DNA of 64,000 nt from Megamonas hypermegale (GTDB lineage Bacteria > Bacillota > Negativicutes > Selenomonadales > Selenomonadaceae). A model generated the notes under the pieces. That model made no database searches. It was not told the DNA's origin and saw only the letters and a program-made list of their open reading frames with translations. This document shows, piece after piece, positions 44,875 to 53,456 of the stretch. Position numbers and translations under genes: made by a program. The stretch lies in assembly GCF_900187035.1 (NCBI RefSeq), contig NZ_LT906446.1, positions 1,860,001 through 1,924,000 of the forward strand. The letters are read 5' to 3'. Positions within the stretch are counted from its first letter, which is position 1; the number at the start of each line of letters is the position of its first letter.

Positions 44875-46113
44875 TCAATATACATACTGTGCCAATAATG
44901 GATTAGTTTCTTCTGGAGCTGTTGTTTCACTCGTGCTCACATCTGTTGCTACATCAGAAGCAGTTTCAACATTTTCTTCATTATTATTTCTACCATTATT
45001 TATGTTATCATCTACATCATTAGATGCTTCTGTATTTGTAACTATCTTTTTAGTTGTATTTGTATCTTTTACTTTAGTTTCTTGTTTTTCAACTTTTTCT
45101 TCAACTGGTTGTTGAACTACATCCGCATCGTTTACCGTTTCACCATTCAAATTTTTGGCTTTACTGGCAATAGCAGCATCTAAAGCTGCTAAATTTTTAT
45201 TTGTTTCTCTACTATATTTTATTCTCTGTTCAGTAATTTTATTTAATTTAATTGTACTCGGTTTTACTACCGTTCTATCTTGCAATTCACTAGCGTCATA
45301 AAAACTAAAACCAAATTCCAACCATGCGGGTGCATCATCCCAACGATAATCATCATTATAAAATACAGCAATCATAGTTTTTAATCCTCTTGTAGCTGAA
45401 GCAACCAAACAATCACCTGCTGCATTAGTAAAACCTGTCTTTATACCGTTTGCTCCAGGAAAACCACTTTTTAAGAAACGATTGGTAGTTGTAACATATT
45501 TTGTACTACCATCCATGTATTTCATATTATAGGAAGTTCTTCCTACCATTTCTCTAAATAACGGATTTTTCATAGCATATGAAGCAATTATCGCCATATC
45601 ATGCGCTGTTGAATAATGGCCTTGTGCCGTCAATCCATGTGGATTAACAAAATGCGTGCGATATGCTCCTAATTCTTGAGCTTTATCATTCATCATTTTA
45701 GCAAATTCTGGAACAGAACCCGCTACTGTTTCAGCCACTGCTACAGCCGCATCATTACCTGATACTAAAAGCATTCCAGCTAATGCTTCACGTAAAGTAA
45801 TTTGGTCACCCATTCTAAGACCTAAAGAAGACGGTTCTGTATTTACAGCATTTCTAGAAATGACAAGCGGTTCATCTAATTTGCCACTTTCTAAGGCTAT
45901 AATTGCTGTCATTATCTTTGTCGTACTAGCCGGTGGCATTATTCTATCTTCATCTTTGCCATATAAGACACCATTATCATCCGCATCTATAAGACAAGCA
46001 GATACAGCACCAGTATCTGGATTTGGCAATGGCGCAGCAGCTGCCATTGCGCTAAAAATCAACATAAAACTTATCAATAAAGCACTTATTTTCTTTTTCA
46101 AAAACATCAACAT
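44875..46113 (-). CDS. dacF: D-alanyl-D-alanine carboxypeptidase (S11, PBP5-like)
   Basis: A 412-residue exported enzyme that trims peptidoglycan stem peptides. A signal peptide (1-27, KKK then hydrophobic to AAAAAP) leads to SxxK at ASTTK, SGN in VSGNDAA and KTG in IKTGFTN. After about residue 300 comes an extended low-complexity tail rich in Asn, Glu, Asp and Thr, in place of a clear membrane anchor helix. It follows metA by 15 bp and is probably cotranscribed. The symbol is by family resemblance only. Confidence 0.9.
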   Translation of the reverse strand: MLMFLKKKISALLISFMLIFSAMAAAAPLPNPDTGAVSACLIDADDNGVLYGKDEDRIMPPASTTKIMTAIIALESGKLDEPLVISRNAVNTEPSSLGLRMGDQITLREALAGMLLVSGNDAAVAVAETVAGSVPEFAKMMNDKAQELGAYRTHFVNPHGLTAQGHYSTAHDMAIIASYAMKNPLFREMVGRTSYNMKYMDGSTKYVTTTNRFLKSGFPGANGIKTGFTNAAGDCLVASATRGLKTMIAVFYNDDYRWDDAPAWLEFGFSFYDASELQDRTVVKPSTIKLNKITEQRIKYSRETNKNLAALDAAIASKAKNLNGETVNDADVVQQPVEEKVEKQETKVKDTNTTKKIVTNTEASNDVDDNINNGRNNNEENVETASDVATDVSTSETTAPEETNPLLAQYVY

Positions 46114-46128
46114 TTCGCTTCTTTCTAA

Positions 46129-47067
46129 CTATTTGCCACTTTTACGTGGTTCTTTTTTCAAATTATCAATATCATACGGTGTTTCTTGATATACATAATA
46201 ATTAAGCCAATTATTAAACAACAAATTAGCTACACTACGCCAACGGACAATAGGTTCTTTCGTTGGGTCATCATCTGGATAATAATTTATAGGAATGTGC
46301 ATATCCATGCCCGCTTTAATATCACGGTCATATTCACTTTTCAAGCTATATGGGTCATATTCAGCATGACCTGTGATGAAAAATTCATTATCCTTTAAAT
46401 TAGCAACGATATAGACACCAGCATCGCCTTCTGCCATGATAGTTAAATCATCTACTTTTTCTATATCTTCACGTTTTATGCTAATATGACGAGAATGTGG
46501 CACATAAAATTCATCATCAAAACCACGGAATAATTTTTCATTTTTTACGTTTAAATGATGTTTAAACACACCAAAAACTTTTTTACGTTCATAATATTTT
46601 TTTATACCATAATGGTGATACAGCCCTGCAAATGCGCCCCAACAAATATGGAAAGTTGACCAAACGTGGCTGCGACTCCAATCCATAATTTCACATACTT
46701 CATTCCAATATGCTACATCTTCATATTCCATACGTTCAACTGGTGCTCCAGTAATTATAAAACCATCATAAAATTTATCTCTTACATCTTCAAAAGTTCC
46801 ATAAAACTGAGATAAATATTGAATAGATGTGTGTTTTGGTAAATATGATTCCGTATATATAAAATCCACTTCAATCTGTAGTGGTGTATTTCCTAAAAGT
46901 CGCAAAAGTTGTGTTTCCGTAACAGTCTTATTTGGCATTAAATTTAAAATCAAAATTTTAAGCGGACGAATGTCTTGTTTATAAGCTCGTTCCGTGTCCA
47001 TTACGAAAATATTTTCACTTTCTAATATTTGTGCAGCTGGTAAACTGCTGGGAATTTTAATAGGCAT
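46129..47067 (-). CDS. metA: Homoserine O-acyltransferase MetA (predicted acetyl-CoA user)
   Basis: A 312-residue MetA-family enzyme, first committed step of methionine synthesis. Catalytic Cys142 is in HICWGAF, and the histidine-glutamate pair in GHAEYD. Residue 111 is Glu (GAPVE), the position that in Bacillus MetA selects acetyl-CoA over succinyl-CoA, so an O-acetyltransferase is predicted despite the usual annotation as succinyltransferase. It has its own promoter and a perfect palindrome at the transcript start, and is followed by dacF. Confidence 0.94.
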   Translation of the reverse strand: MPIKIPSSLPAAQILESENIFVMDTERAYKQDIRPLKILILNLMPNKTVTETQLLRLLGNTPLQIEVDFIYTESYLPKHTSIQYLSQFYGTFEDVRDKFYDGFIITGAPVERMEYEDVAYWNEVCEIMDWSRSHVWSTFHICWGAFAGLYHHYGIKKYYERKKVFGVFKHHLNVKNEKLFRGFDDEFYVPHSRHISIKREDIEKVDDLTIMAEGDAGVYIVANLKDNEFFITGHAEYDPYSLKSEYDRDIKAGMDMHIPINYYPDDDPTKEPIVRWRSVANLLFNNWLNYYVYQETPYDIDNLKKEPRKSGK

Positions 47068-47094
47068 AGTATCACAACCCTTTCTTCTACAATA

Positions 47095-47120
47095 AAGCTC
47101 CCTTATGCATAAGGGAGCTT
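47095..47120. promoter_or_regulatory. 26-bp perfect palindrome at the metA transcript start
   Basis: The 13-bp half AAGCTCCCTTATG is followed at once by its exact reverse complement. It begins about where the metA transcript should start and ends 27 bp before the ATG. In RNA it would form a hairpin; as DNA it could be an operator. A weak T tract follows on the plus strand. No SAM or SAH riboswitch was recognised. Confidence 0.75.
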
Positions 47121-47127
47121 GTTTTCA

Positions 47128-47156
47128 ATTCTATCACAGGCATTTTTGCACGTCAA
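47128..47156 (-). promoter_or_regulatory. Promoter of metA-dacF
   Basis: TTGACG and TAGAAT on the minus strand with a 17-bp spacer; predicted start near 47121. Confidence 0.82.
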
Positions 47157-47321
47157 TTAATGTAGGCAATATCATTCGTCTTCATGCTAAAACTCCTAGT
47201 AATGTGATATAATTATCCAAAGTACTCTAAAACTCCTGTTTTAATGTAAATATATAAAAGATATTTCTAATTTATACAATTTACTAGAGTTTAAAGATAC
47301 TTCTAAGAAAGGATTTTTATT

Positions 47322-49508
47322 ATGTTAGAACAAAATATCATACCGCAGCTTGCCCAATTACTGCAATTAAAAACTAATCAAGTAGAAGCTGCTGTAAAAT
47401 TGCTAGATGAAAGCAATACTATTCCCTTTATTGCTCGCTATCGCAAAGAAGCAACAGGAGCAATGAAAGACGAACAACTTCGTGAACTTGATGAAAAACT
47501 CACTTATCTACGCAATTTAATCAAACGTCAAAAAGAAATAAAAAACAGTATTGAAGAACAAGGCAAAATGACCGAAGAGTTATCTCTTGCCATCGATAAA
47601 GTACAAAAATTACAAGACTTAGAAGATATCTATCTACCATATAAGCAAAAAAAACGTACTCGTGCTATGATTGCCAAGGAAAAAGGTCTTGAACCTTTGG
47701 CACAAACAATCTGGGCACAAGAATTGCAAAAAGGTGATATATCTTCACTAGCTAGTGATTATTTAAATGAAACTGTTACCTCTATTGATGATGCACTTGC
47801 TGGTGCAAATGATATCATTGCAGAAATGATTTCTGATAAAGCTGATATACGTGCCCAACTTCGTAAACACATTTGGCAATCCGGTCAACTTTCTGTATCT
47901 TATAACAGCGAACTTGATACAGAAGGAACTTTCTCTATGTATGAAGATTATATCGAACCAATTCGTACACTTCCTTCACACCGTATTTTAGCGATAAATC
48001 GCGGTGAAAAAAAAGAAATCTTAAAAGTAAAGCTTATATCTGATACAGATAAAGACATTCAAACTATAAGTAAATTTGTCATCACTAATAAATCCATTTT
48101 TGATGATTTTTTAATCACTGCGATAACAGATGCTTATAAACGCCTTATTTTTCCTGCACTAGAAAGAGAAATTCGCAATCAGCTGACAGAAAACGCAGAA
48201 AAACAAGCTATAACAGTATTCGCTTCTAACTTAAAACAATTACTATTACAAGCTCCGCTTGCAGGTCATACAGTAATGGGCTTAGACCCTGGCTATCGCA
48301 CTGGTTGTAAAATGGCAATAATTGACGCTACTGGGCAAGTTTTAGACCATGGCGTTTTGTATATAACGATGAGCGATGAAGCCAAACAAAAATCTGCTAC
48401 AAATCTCTTAAACTGGATAAAAAAATACAATGTTGATTTAATTTCCATCGGCAATGGTACAGCCTCATATGAAACAGAAGAATTTGTCGCTAATTTAATC
48501 CATGAACACAATTTACCTATTCACTATTTGATTACTAATGAAGCTGGAGCTTCCGTATATTCAGCCTCTAAATTAGCCATTGAAGAATTACCTGATTTTG
48601 ATGTTACCATTCGCGGTGCAGTTTCCATCGCGCGCCGCATTCAAGACCCATTAGCTGAACTTGTAAAAATTGAACCAAAAGCAATCGGTGTCGGTCAATA
48701 TCAACACGATGTCAATCAAAAAGAATTATCTCAGACATTAGATGCTGTAATTGAAACGGCTGTAAACCATGTCGGTGTAGAATTAAACACTGCTTCCGTT
48801 GCCCTTTTAAAACACATTGCTGGTATTAATGCCACTGTTGCTAAAAACATCATTAAATATCGCGAAGAACACGGTGCCTTTAAATCACGCAAAGAATTAT
48901 TAAAGGTTTCACGCTTAGGGCCAAATACATTTACCCAATGTGCTGGTTTTTTGCGAATTAATAATGCCGCTTTAGCTTTAGATAATACTTCCGTTCACCC
49001 TGAATCATATCCATTAGCTGAAAAAATACTTCAAAAACTCGGCTTTTCACTTTCTGATTTAAGCGATAAACACCAATTAGAACAATTAAAAATAAAACTA
49101 AAACTGCTCGATATTGAAAAACTTGCCGCTGATTTAAATGCTGGCATACCTACTGTCACTGATATTTTAGAAGCACTTACTAAACCAGGTCGTGACCCAC
49201 GCGAAGATTTACCTGCACCGCTGACTCGTCAAAATATCGTCAAATTAGAAGACATAAAACCAGGCACTATCATGCGTGGCACTGTTCGCAATATTACTGA
49301 TTTTGGCGTTTTCGTTGATATCGGCATAAAAACAGCTGGATTTATTCATATTTCTGAGCTTAGTAAGCGTTTTATAAAACATCCTTTAGACGTTGTATCT
49401 GTAGGTGATATCTTAAATGTAATCGTCATAAGTGTTGACCCTAAACGCAATCGTATTGGACTAAGCCTAAAACAAGTACCAAAGGAGAAAAATCATGTCC
49501 CTGCTTAA
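47322..49508 (+). CDS. tex: Tex-family RNA-binding transcription accessory protein
   Basis: A 728-residue Tex protein in the usual order: N-terminal helical region with IARYRKEATG, a YqgF/RNase H-like domain (DPGYRTGCKMA near 325), helix-hairpin-helix repeats (about 490-570) and a C-terminal S1 domain (about 645-715, GTIMRGTVRNITDFGVFVDIG). It binds nucleic acid and affects transcription and stress tolerance. RBS AAAGGA. Its end overlaps the cobT-like gene by 14 bp, so both are likely cotranscribed. Confidence 0.95.
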   Translation: MLEQNIIPQLAQLLQLKTNQVEAAVKLLDESNTIPFIARYRKEATGAMKDEQLRELDEKLTYLRNLIKRQKEIKNSIEEQGKMTEELSLAIDKVQKLQDLEDIYLPYKQKKRTRAMIAKEKGLEPLAQTIWAQELQKGDISSLASDYLNETVTSIDDALAGANDIIAEMISDKADIRAQLRKHIWQSGQLSVSYNSELDTEGTFSMYEDYIEPIRTLPSHRILAINRGEKKEILKVKLISDTDKDIQTISKFVITNKSIFDDFLITAITDAYKRLIFPALEREIRNQLTENAEKQAITVFASNLKQLLLQAPLAGHTVMGLDPGYRTGCKMAIIDATGQVLDHGVLYITMSDEAKQKSATNLLNWIKKYNVDLISIGNGTASYETEEFVANLIHEHNLPIHYLITNEAGASVYSASKLAIEELPDFDVTIRGAVSIARRIQDPLAELVKIEPKAIGVGQYQHDVNQKELSQTLDAVIETAVNHVGVELNTASVALLKHIAGINATVAKNIIKYREEHGAFKSRKELLKVSRLGPNTFTQCAGFLRINNAALALDNTSVHPESYPLAEKILQKLGFSLSDLSDKHQLEQLKIKLKLLDIEKLAADLNAGIPTVTDILEALTKPGRDPREDLPAPLTRQNIVKLEDIKPGTIMRGTVRNITDFGVFVDIGIKTAGFIHISELSKRFIKHPLDVVSVGDILNVIVISVDPKRNRIGLSLKQVPKEKNHVPA

Positions 49509-51414
49509 TCAAACTATAAAGAAGATAATGCCACCTGACCAACGCGCTATTAAATTTGTAAAAAATAAATTATCTCAAACTATGACTAATCCTGATGGAT
49601 TAGGTGAATTACAAAATATCTTATTGCGCTATGTTGGTATCACAGGACAAATAAAACCAGAAATCCCAAAAAAATTGACTATAATAACCTGTGCTGACCA
49701 TGGCGTAGCTGAAATGAATGTCAGTGCTTATCCGCAAGAAACAACCGCACATATGACACGTAATTATCTCGTCTCTAAAGGCGCTGTAGCTAATTCTATG
49801 TCCAATTTTTGCGGTTCTGATATGATTGTTGTTGACATGGGTATAAAAGCTCCTGTTGATGATATTCCAGGTCTTATCGACCATAAAATCGCTCCAGGCA
49901 CTAATAACTGCGCTAAAGGCCCTGCTATGACACGTGAACAAGCTATCGAAGCTATTGAAACAGGAATACAACTTGTAAATACGTACGCAAATAAAGGTTA
50001 TTGTTGCTTTTTACCTGGTGAAATGGGCATAGCCAATACCACTTCTAGCGCTGCCATCGTAGCTTGTCTTTGCAATTTAACGCCAAAACAAGCCACAGGT
50101 CGCGGTACAAATATTTCTGATGAAAGATTAGCTATAAAAATAGATGTCGTAAAACAAGCTTTAACTGTAAATAAACCAGACCCTACAGACGGGCTTGATG
50201 TCATGAGTAAAATAGGCGGATTTGAACTTGCTTGTATAACAGGCATAATACTAGGTGCCGCTGCAAATCACTGCTTTGTTGTCTTAGATGGTTTTAATAC
50301 TGGTTCAGCAGCATTAGTAGCACAAGCTATTTGCCCTGAAGTTACAAACTATCTGATGGCTTCTCATTTAGCAGCAGAACCCGCTCACAACGCCATATTA
50401 AAAAAGCTTAACTTATCACCTTATATGGATTTAAAATTTCGTCTTGGCGAAGCTACAGGTTCCTCAATCGCCGTAAACATCTTAGACTGTGCTATAAAAA
50501 CTTATCATTCTGTCTGTCAAGCTGCCCTAGCAGAAAAAGACAAATTGATAAAACCAAACATTCCTACAACAGATTTCGATACGAAAATGGCATTATTAAA
50601 ACAAGTACGCAATATCACTTTGCCAGACGAAGTAGCACGTGAAAAATGTAGAAATCGCATAGATAACTTGACTAAACCAATTTACAGTTTAGGTAAATTA
50701 GAAAATATAGCTGAAAATATTGCGGGAATTACACGACAAAAAAAACCAACTCAAGTTCGCAAAAAAATTCTTGTAATCACACCACAAGAAAGTTGCAGTG
50801 TTGTTCAGCATCGTTTGACACAAGCTTTTGCTTCTCATGCTAATGCAAATTATCATTTTACATCTATTCCTAAAAATTTAATGAAACCTCAAACCTTATC
50901 ATTTAGCTTATTACAAGGTATTTGCTACGGTTCTAAAATAAACAATATAGATGTTTTGGGTATCGCTTGTTGTGAAAATCATCCCAAAGAAATATGTGGA
51001 ACATTTAGTTTAACTATTAAACAACAACTTTGCAATTTTGATAATTCACTGCGCTATAGCAAACGCAAATTTTTATCATTAGAACCAAATCCTTATCTAT
51101 GTCAAATAGCATTTATGGCTGGCATAGCAATCGGTGCGGCAAGTAAAGGTATACTTGTTTTATCCGATGATATTCCATCTAGCATTGCTATCCGTTATGC
51201 ACTTCTTTTAGCGCCAACTATCAATCCTTATATCATGTTCGTTTGCCCAGATTATCTCAATTTGCATATCACAACAGGTGGTGGCTGCATCTGTGCTTTA
51301 GGCATGAAATTGATTGACGCTTCATTGCAAATGCTAAAAGATATGAAGACATTTGCTGAGGCTGATGTTGCTATTGCTAATGATGGCCCTGGAGCAAAAA
51401 TACAAACAAAGTAA
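49495..51414 (+). CDS. Fused double CobT-family phosphoribosyltransferase (candidate single-chain ArsAB)
   Basis: A 639-residue protein, nearly twice the usual 350. Residues 1-350 are a CobT domain with ADHGVAE, SAYPQETT and the catalytic Glu319 in RLGEATG, but with a decayed N-terminal motif (MTNPDGLGEL). Residues about 375-639 are a second copy with a good N-terminal motif (LTKPIYSLGKLE, 392-403) but ITTGGG where the catalytic Glu should be. CobT activates the lower ligand of cobamides. Tandem CobT homologues ArsA and ArsB of Sporomusa and Veillonella do this for phenol and p-cresol as a heterodimer; here the two are in one chain. RBS AAAGGAG. Confidence 0.85.
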   Translation: MSLLNQTIKKIMPPDQRAIKFVKNKLSQTMTNPDGLGELQNILLRYVGITGQIKPEIPKKLTIITCADHGVAEMNVSAYPQETTAHMTRNYLVSKGAVANSMSNFCGSDMIVVDMGIKAPVDDIPGLIDHKIAPGTNNCAKGPAMTREQAIEAIETGIQLVNTYANKGYCCFLPGEMGIANTTSSAAIVACLCNLTPKQATGRGTNISDERLAIKIDVVKQALTVNKPDPTDGLDVMSKIGGFELACITGIILGAAANHCFVVLDGFNTGSAALVAQAICPEVTNYLMASHLAAEPAHNAILKKLNLSPYMDLKFRLGEATGSSIAVNILDCAIKTYHSVCQAALAEKDKLIKPNIPTTDFDTKMALLKQVRNITLPDEVAREKCRNRIDNLTKPIYSLGKLENIAENIAGITRQKKPTQVRKKILVITPQESCSVVQHRLTQAFASHANANYHFTSIPKNLMKPQTLSFSLLQGICYGSKINNIDVLGIACCENHPKEICGTFSLTIKQQLCNFDNSLRYSKRKFLSLEPNPYLCQIAFMAGIAIGAASKGILVLSDDIPSSIAIRYALLLAPTINPYIMFVCPDYLNLHITTGGGCICALGMKLIDASLQMLKDMKTFAEADVAIANDGPGAKIQTK

Positions 51415-51418
51415 TAAA

Positions 51419-51434
51419 TGTTTCACGTGAAACA
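51419..51434. promoter_or_regulatory. parS: parS centromere site (ParB/Spo0J binding)
   Basis: TGTTTCACGTGAAACA is a perfect 16-bp palindrome identical to the parS consensus bound by ParB/Spo0J. It lies in the gap between the double CobT gene and the LysR gene. It implies that this region is close to the chromosomal origin. Confidence 0.95.
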
Positions 51435-51502
51435 TAATCTATTGCTAAAAATGATAAAATGTCTTAATATCATTATTAACAATAAAAAAATGGGGAATAA
51501 TT

Positions 51503-52387
51503 ATGACTTTACGACATTTAGCTATATTTATTAGAGTATGTGAAGAAAACGGCATAACAGCTGCTGCAAAAAAACTTCATATGACACAGCCTTCTGTTAG
51601 TCAAGTAATTCAAGAACTAGAGGCTCATTATCAAACACTTTTATTCGAACGTCTCGGTCGCCGAATTTTTATTACGGAAGCCGGTCGTCGCTTACTGCGT
51701 TATTCACGCAATCTGATAAACTTAAATTTGCAAACTGAACAAGCCATGCGTGCCTTTAATGAAGTTTATCATTTACGACTTGGTGCTAGTATCACTATTG
51801 GCAGTAGCATTTTAATAAATTTAATCAAACATATCACTGAAAATGACCCTTCTAAAGAAATTTTCTCGGAAATACACAATACATCCGAACTAGAAGAAAT
51901 GCTTTTAAATGATAATTTAGATTTAGCCCTCGTTGAAGGTGAAATTCACTCTGAATATCTTATTACTAAACCATTTATGGATGATGAACTTGTTTTCATC
52001 ATTAGCAAAAATCATCCACTTGCTAATAAAAAAATAACCTATGATGACCTAGCTAAATTAAAATTCTTCATTCGTGAAACAGGCAGTGGCACACGCGAAT
52101 TATTTGAACAAGTAATGCATCAACACAATGTTTATTATCAAACAGGTGGCATCTACAACAGCATGGAAGCTATAAAAAAAGCTGTTATTGCAGGTCTAGG
52201 TGTTTCTGTAATCTCCACAGAAGCCATAAAAGATGATTTAGATGCGCATAATTTAATAGCTTTTACTATGCCTGATTTAGTATTTAAACGCCAATTTAAT
52301 ATCGTTTATCACAAAAATAAATTTATTCCACCTGAAATGCAAGAAGTAATTGATATCTGCTTAAATTTAAAAAAAGAACTTAAATAA
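51503..52387 (+). CDS. LysR-family transcriptional regulator
   Basis: A 294-residue LTTR with the winged HTH at residues 1-60 (ENGITAAAKKLHMTQPSVSQVIQELE) and a substrate-binding domain from about 90. The FIRETGSGTRELFE segment resembles CysL/CbbR-like members that bind small anions or sulfur compounds. The RBS is modest (GGGGAA). It does not face a divergent target gene; its neighbours are the double CobT gene and the Mn riboswitch-terC unit, so the target is unknown. Confidence 0.88.
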   Translation: MTLRHLAIFIRVCEENGITAAAKKLHMTQPSVSQVIQELEAHYQTLLFERLGRRIFITEAGRRLLRYSRNLINLNLQTEQAMRAFNEVYHLRLGASITIGSSILINLIKHITENDPSKEIFSEIHNTSELEEMLLNDNLDLALVEGEIHSEYLITKPFMDDELVFIISKNHPLANKKITYDDLAKLKFFIRETGSGTRELFEQVMHQHNVYYQTGGIYNSMEAIKKAVIAGLGVSVISTEAIKDDLDAHNLIAFTMPDLVFKRQFNIVYHKNKFIPPEMQEVIDICLNLKKELK

Positions 52388-52406
52388 AATTTTACCTGTT
52401 TTTCAT

Positions 52407-52436
52407 TTGACAAAATAAATACTTATCAGATATAAT
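52407..52436 (+). promoter_or_regulatory. Promoter of the riboswitch-terC transcript
   Basis: TTGACA and TATAAT with an 18-bp spacer; predicted start near 52443, immediately before the aptamer. Confidence 0.9.
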
Positions 52437-52447
52437 CTAACCATGAT

Positions 52448-52584
52448 ATTAAAGGGGAGTAACTTCCTAGAGTTATTGTCAACAATCACTGTAGCTTTTA
52501 GCTTCTGGCAATAACATCGAACATATTTCGATAAGTGAGACTTTTAATACGCATATTATCTATGTGTATTAAAAGTCTTTTTTT
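52448..52584 (+). ncRNA. yybP-ykoY manganese riboswitch with terminator
   Basis: The aptamer opens AAAGGGGAGTAACTT and continues with TCAACAATCACTGTAGCTTT and a pairing GGCAATAACATCGAAC segment, the conserved landmarks of the yybP-ykoY Mn2+ sensor. It ends in an 18-bp terminator stem (52538-52555 with 52561-52578) and seven T residues. Mn binding should prevent termination and switch on terC, a member of the gene family most often found behind this element. Confidence 0.92.
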
Positions 52585-52617
52585 GTGCTCAAAACATTCA
52601 AGGAAAAGGAGATATCT

Positions 52618-53292
52618 ATGGAAATCTTATCAACTCAATTTTTATTTGCACTTGGTTCTATTATCTTATTAGACTTAGTATTAGCCGGCGATAATGCCGT
52701 TGTAATCGCTATGGCTTCAAGAAAACTACCTGAAAGCCTGCGAAGAAGAGCTATTTACGTCGGTACAGCTGGTGCCGTTGTCATTCGCGCTTTAATGACA
52801 CTTATCGCAACATATCTTTTAACCATTCCATTTTTACAAGCAATCGGTGGTTTAATCTTACTGCCAATCGCATTTAACTTGTTAAAACCAAATAAACACA
52901 GCTTAGATGAAGCTAATAAATTTGAAGCTTCCAGTAATTTTGCTACAGCTATTAAAACAATCATAATTGCCGATGCAGCCATGGGTATTGATAACGTTTT
53001 AGCTATCGCTGGTGCTGCACATGGCAATATGATACTCGTATTAACAGGACTTGCCATCAGCATTCCAATCGTTGTCTGGGGTAGCCAAATTATTTCCAAT
53101 TTGATGGATAGATTACCTATTTTAATCACTATTGGTTCTGCTATTTTAGCTTATACTTCTGCTACAATGATTTTACATGATAAAATAGTTGGTTCTTTCT
53201 TATTAAATTTAACTAACTACATGAATTATATCTTACCTGTAATCTTCATCGCTTCCATTGTCATTTATAGCCGAAAAGTTGCTGTTAAATAA
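52618..53292 (+). CDS. TerC/YkoY-family manganese exporter
   Basis: A 224-residue membrane protein with about seven helices. Conserved acidic motifs DLVLAGDNAVVIAMA (helix 1) and DAAMGIDNVLAIAGAA (mid-protein) are those of the TerC metal exporters. The Mn riboswitch in its leader supports manganese export. The ATG at 52618 follows AAGGAG; an upstream frame from 52585 would read into the terminator and is not used. Confidence 0.93.
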   Translation: MEILSTQFLFALGSIILLDLVLAGDNAVVIAMASRKLPESLRRRAIYVGTAGAVVIRALMTLIATYLLTIPFLQAIGGLILLPIAFNLLKPNKHSLDEANKFEASSNFATAIKTIIIADAAMGIDNVLAIAGAAHGNMILVLTGLAISIPIVVWGSQIISNLMDRLPILITIGSAILAYTSATMILHDKIVGSFLLNLTNYMNYILPVIFIASIVIYSRKVAVK

Positions 53293-53312
53293 TTAAAATC
53301 AATAAATTTAAC

Positions 53313-53347
53313 AAAAAAGGATACTGCTATAAGTAGTATCCTTTTTA
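53313..53347 (+). terminator. Terminator after terC
   Basis: AAAAAGGATAC pairs with GTATCCTTTTT. Confidence 0.85.
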
Positions 53348-53456
53348 TTTAAAAGGTATATCTTAATATATCAAAGGTAAATATATATTTTCTTATTGCT
53401 ATACATAAACGGAAATGATAAAATAATAAAGATATAAGTCTTGTGGAGGATGAAAA

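Noticed and set aside
47068-47160. SAM-type riboswitch before metA
   Set aside because: The promoter leaves only about 55 nt before the ATG and none of the conserved SAM-I or SAM-II core sequences is present; only the palindrome is there.
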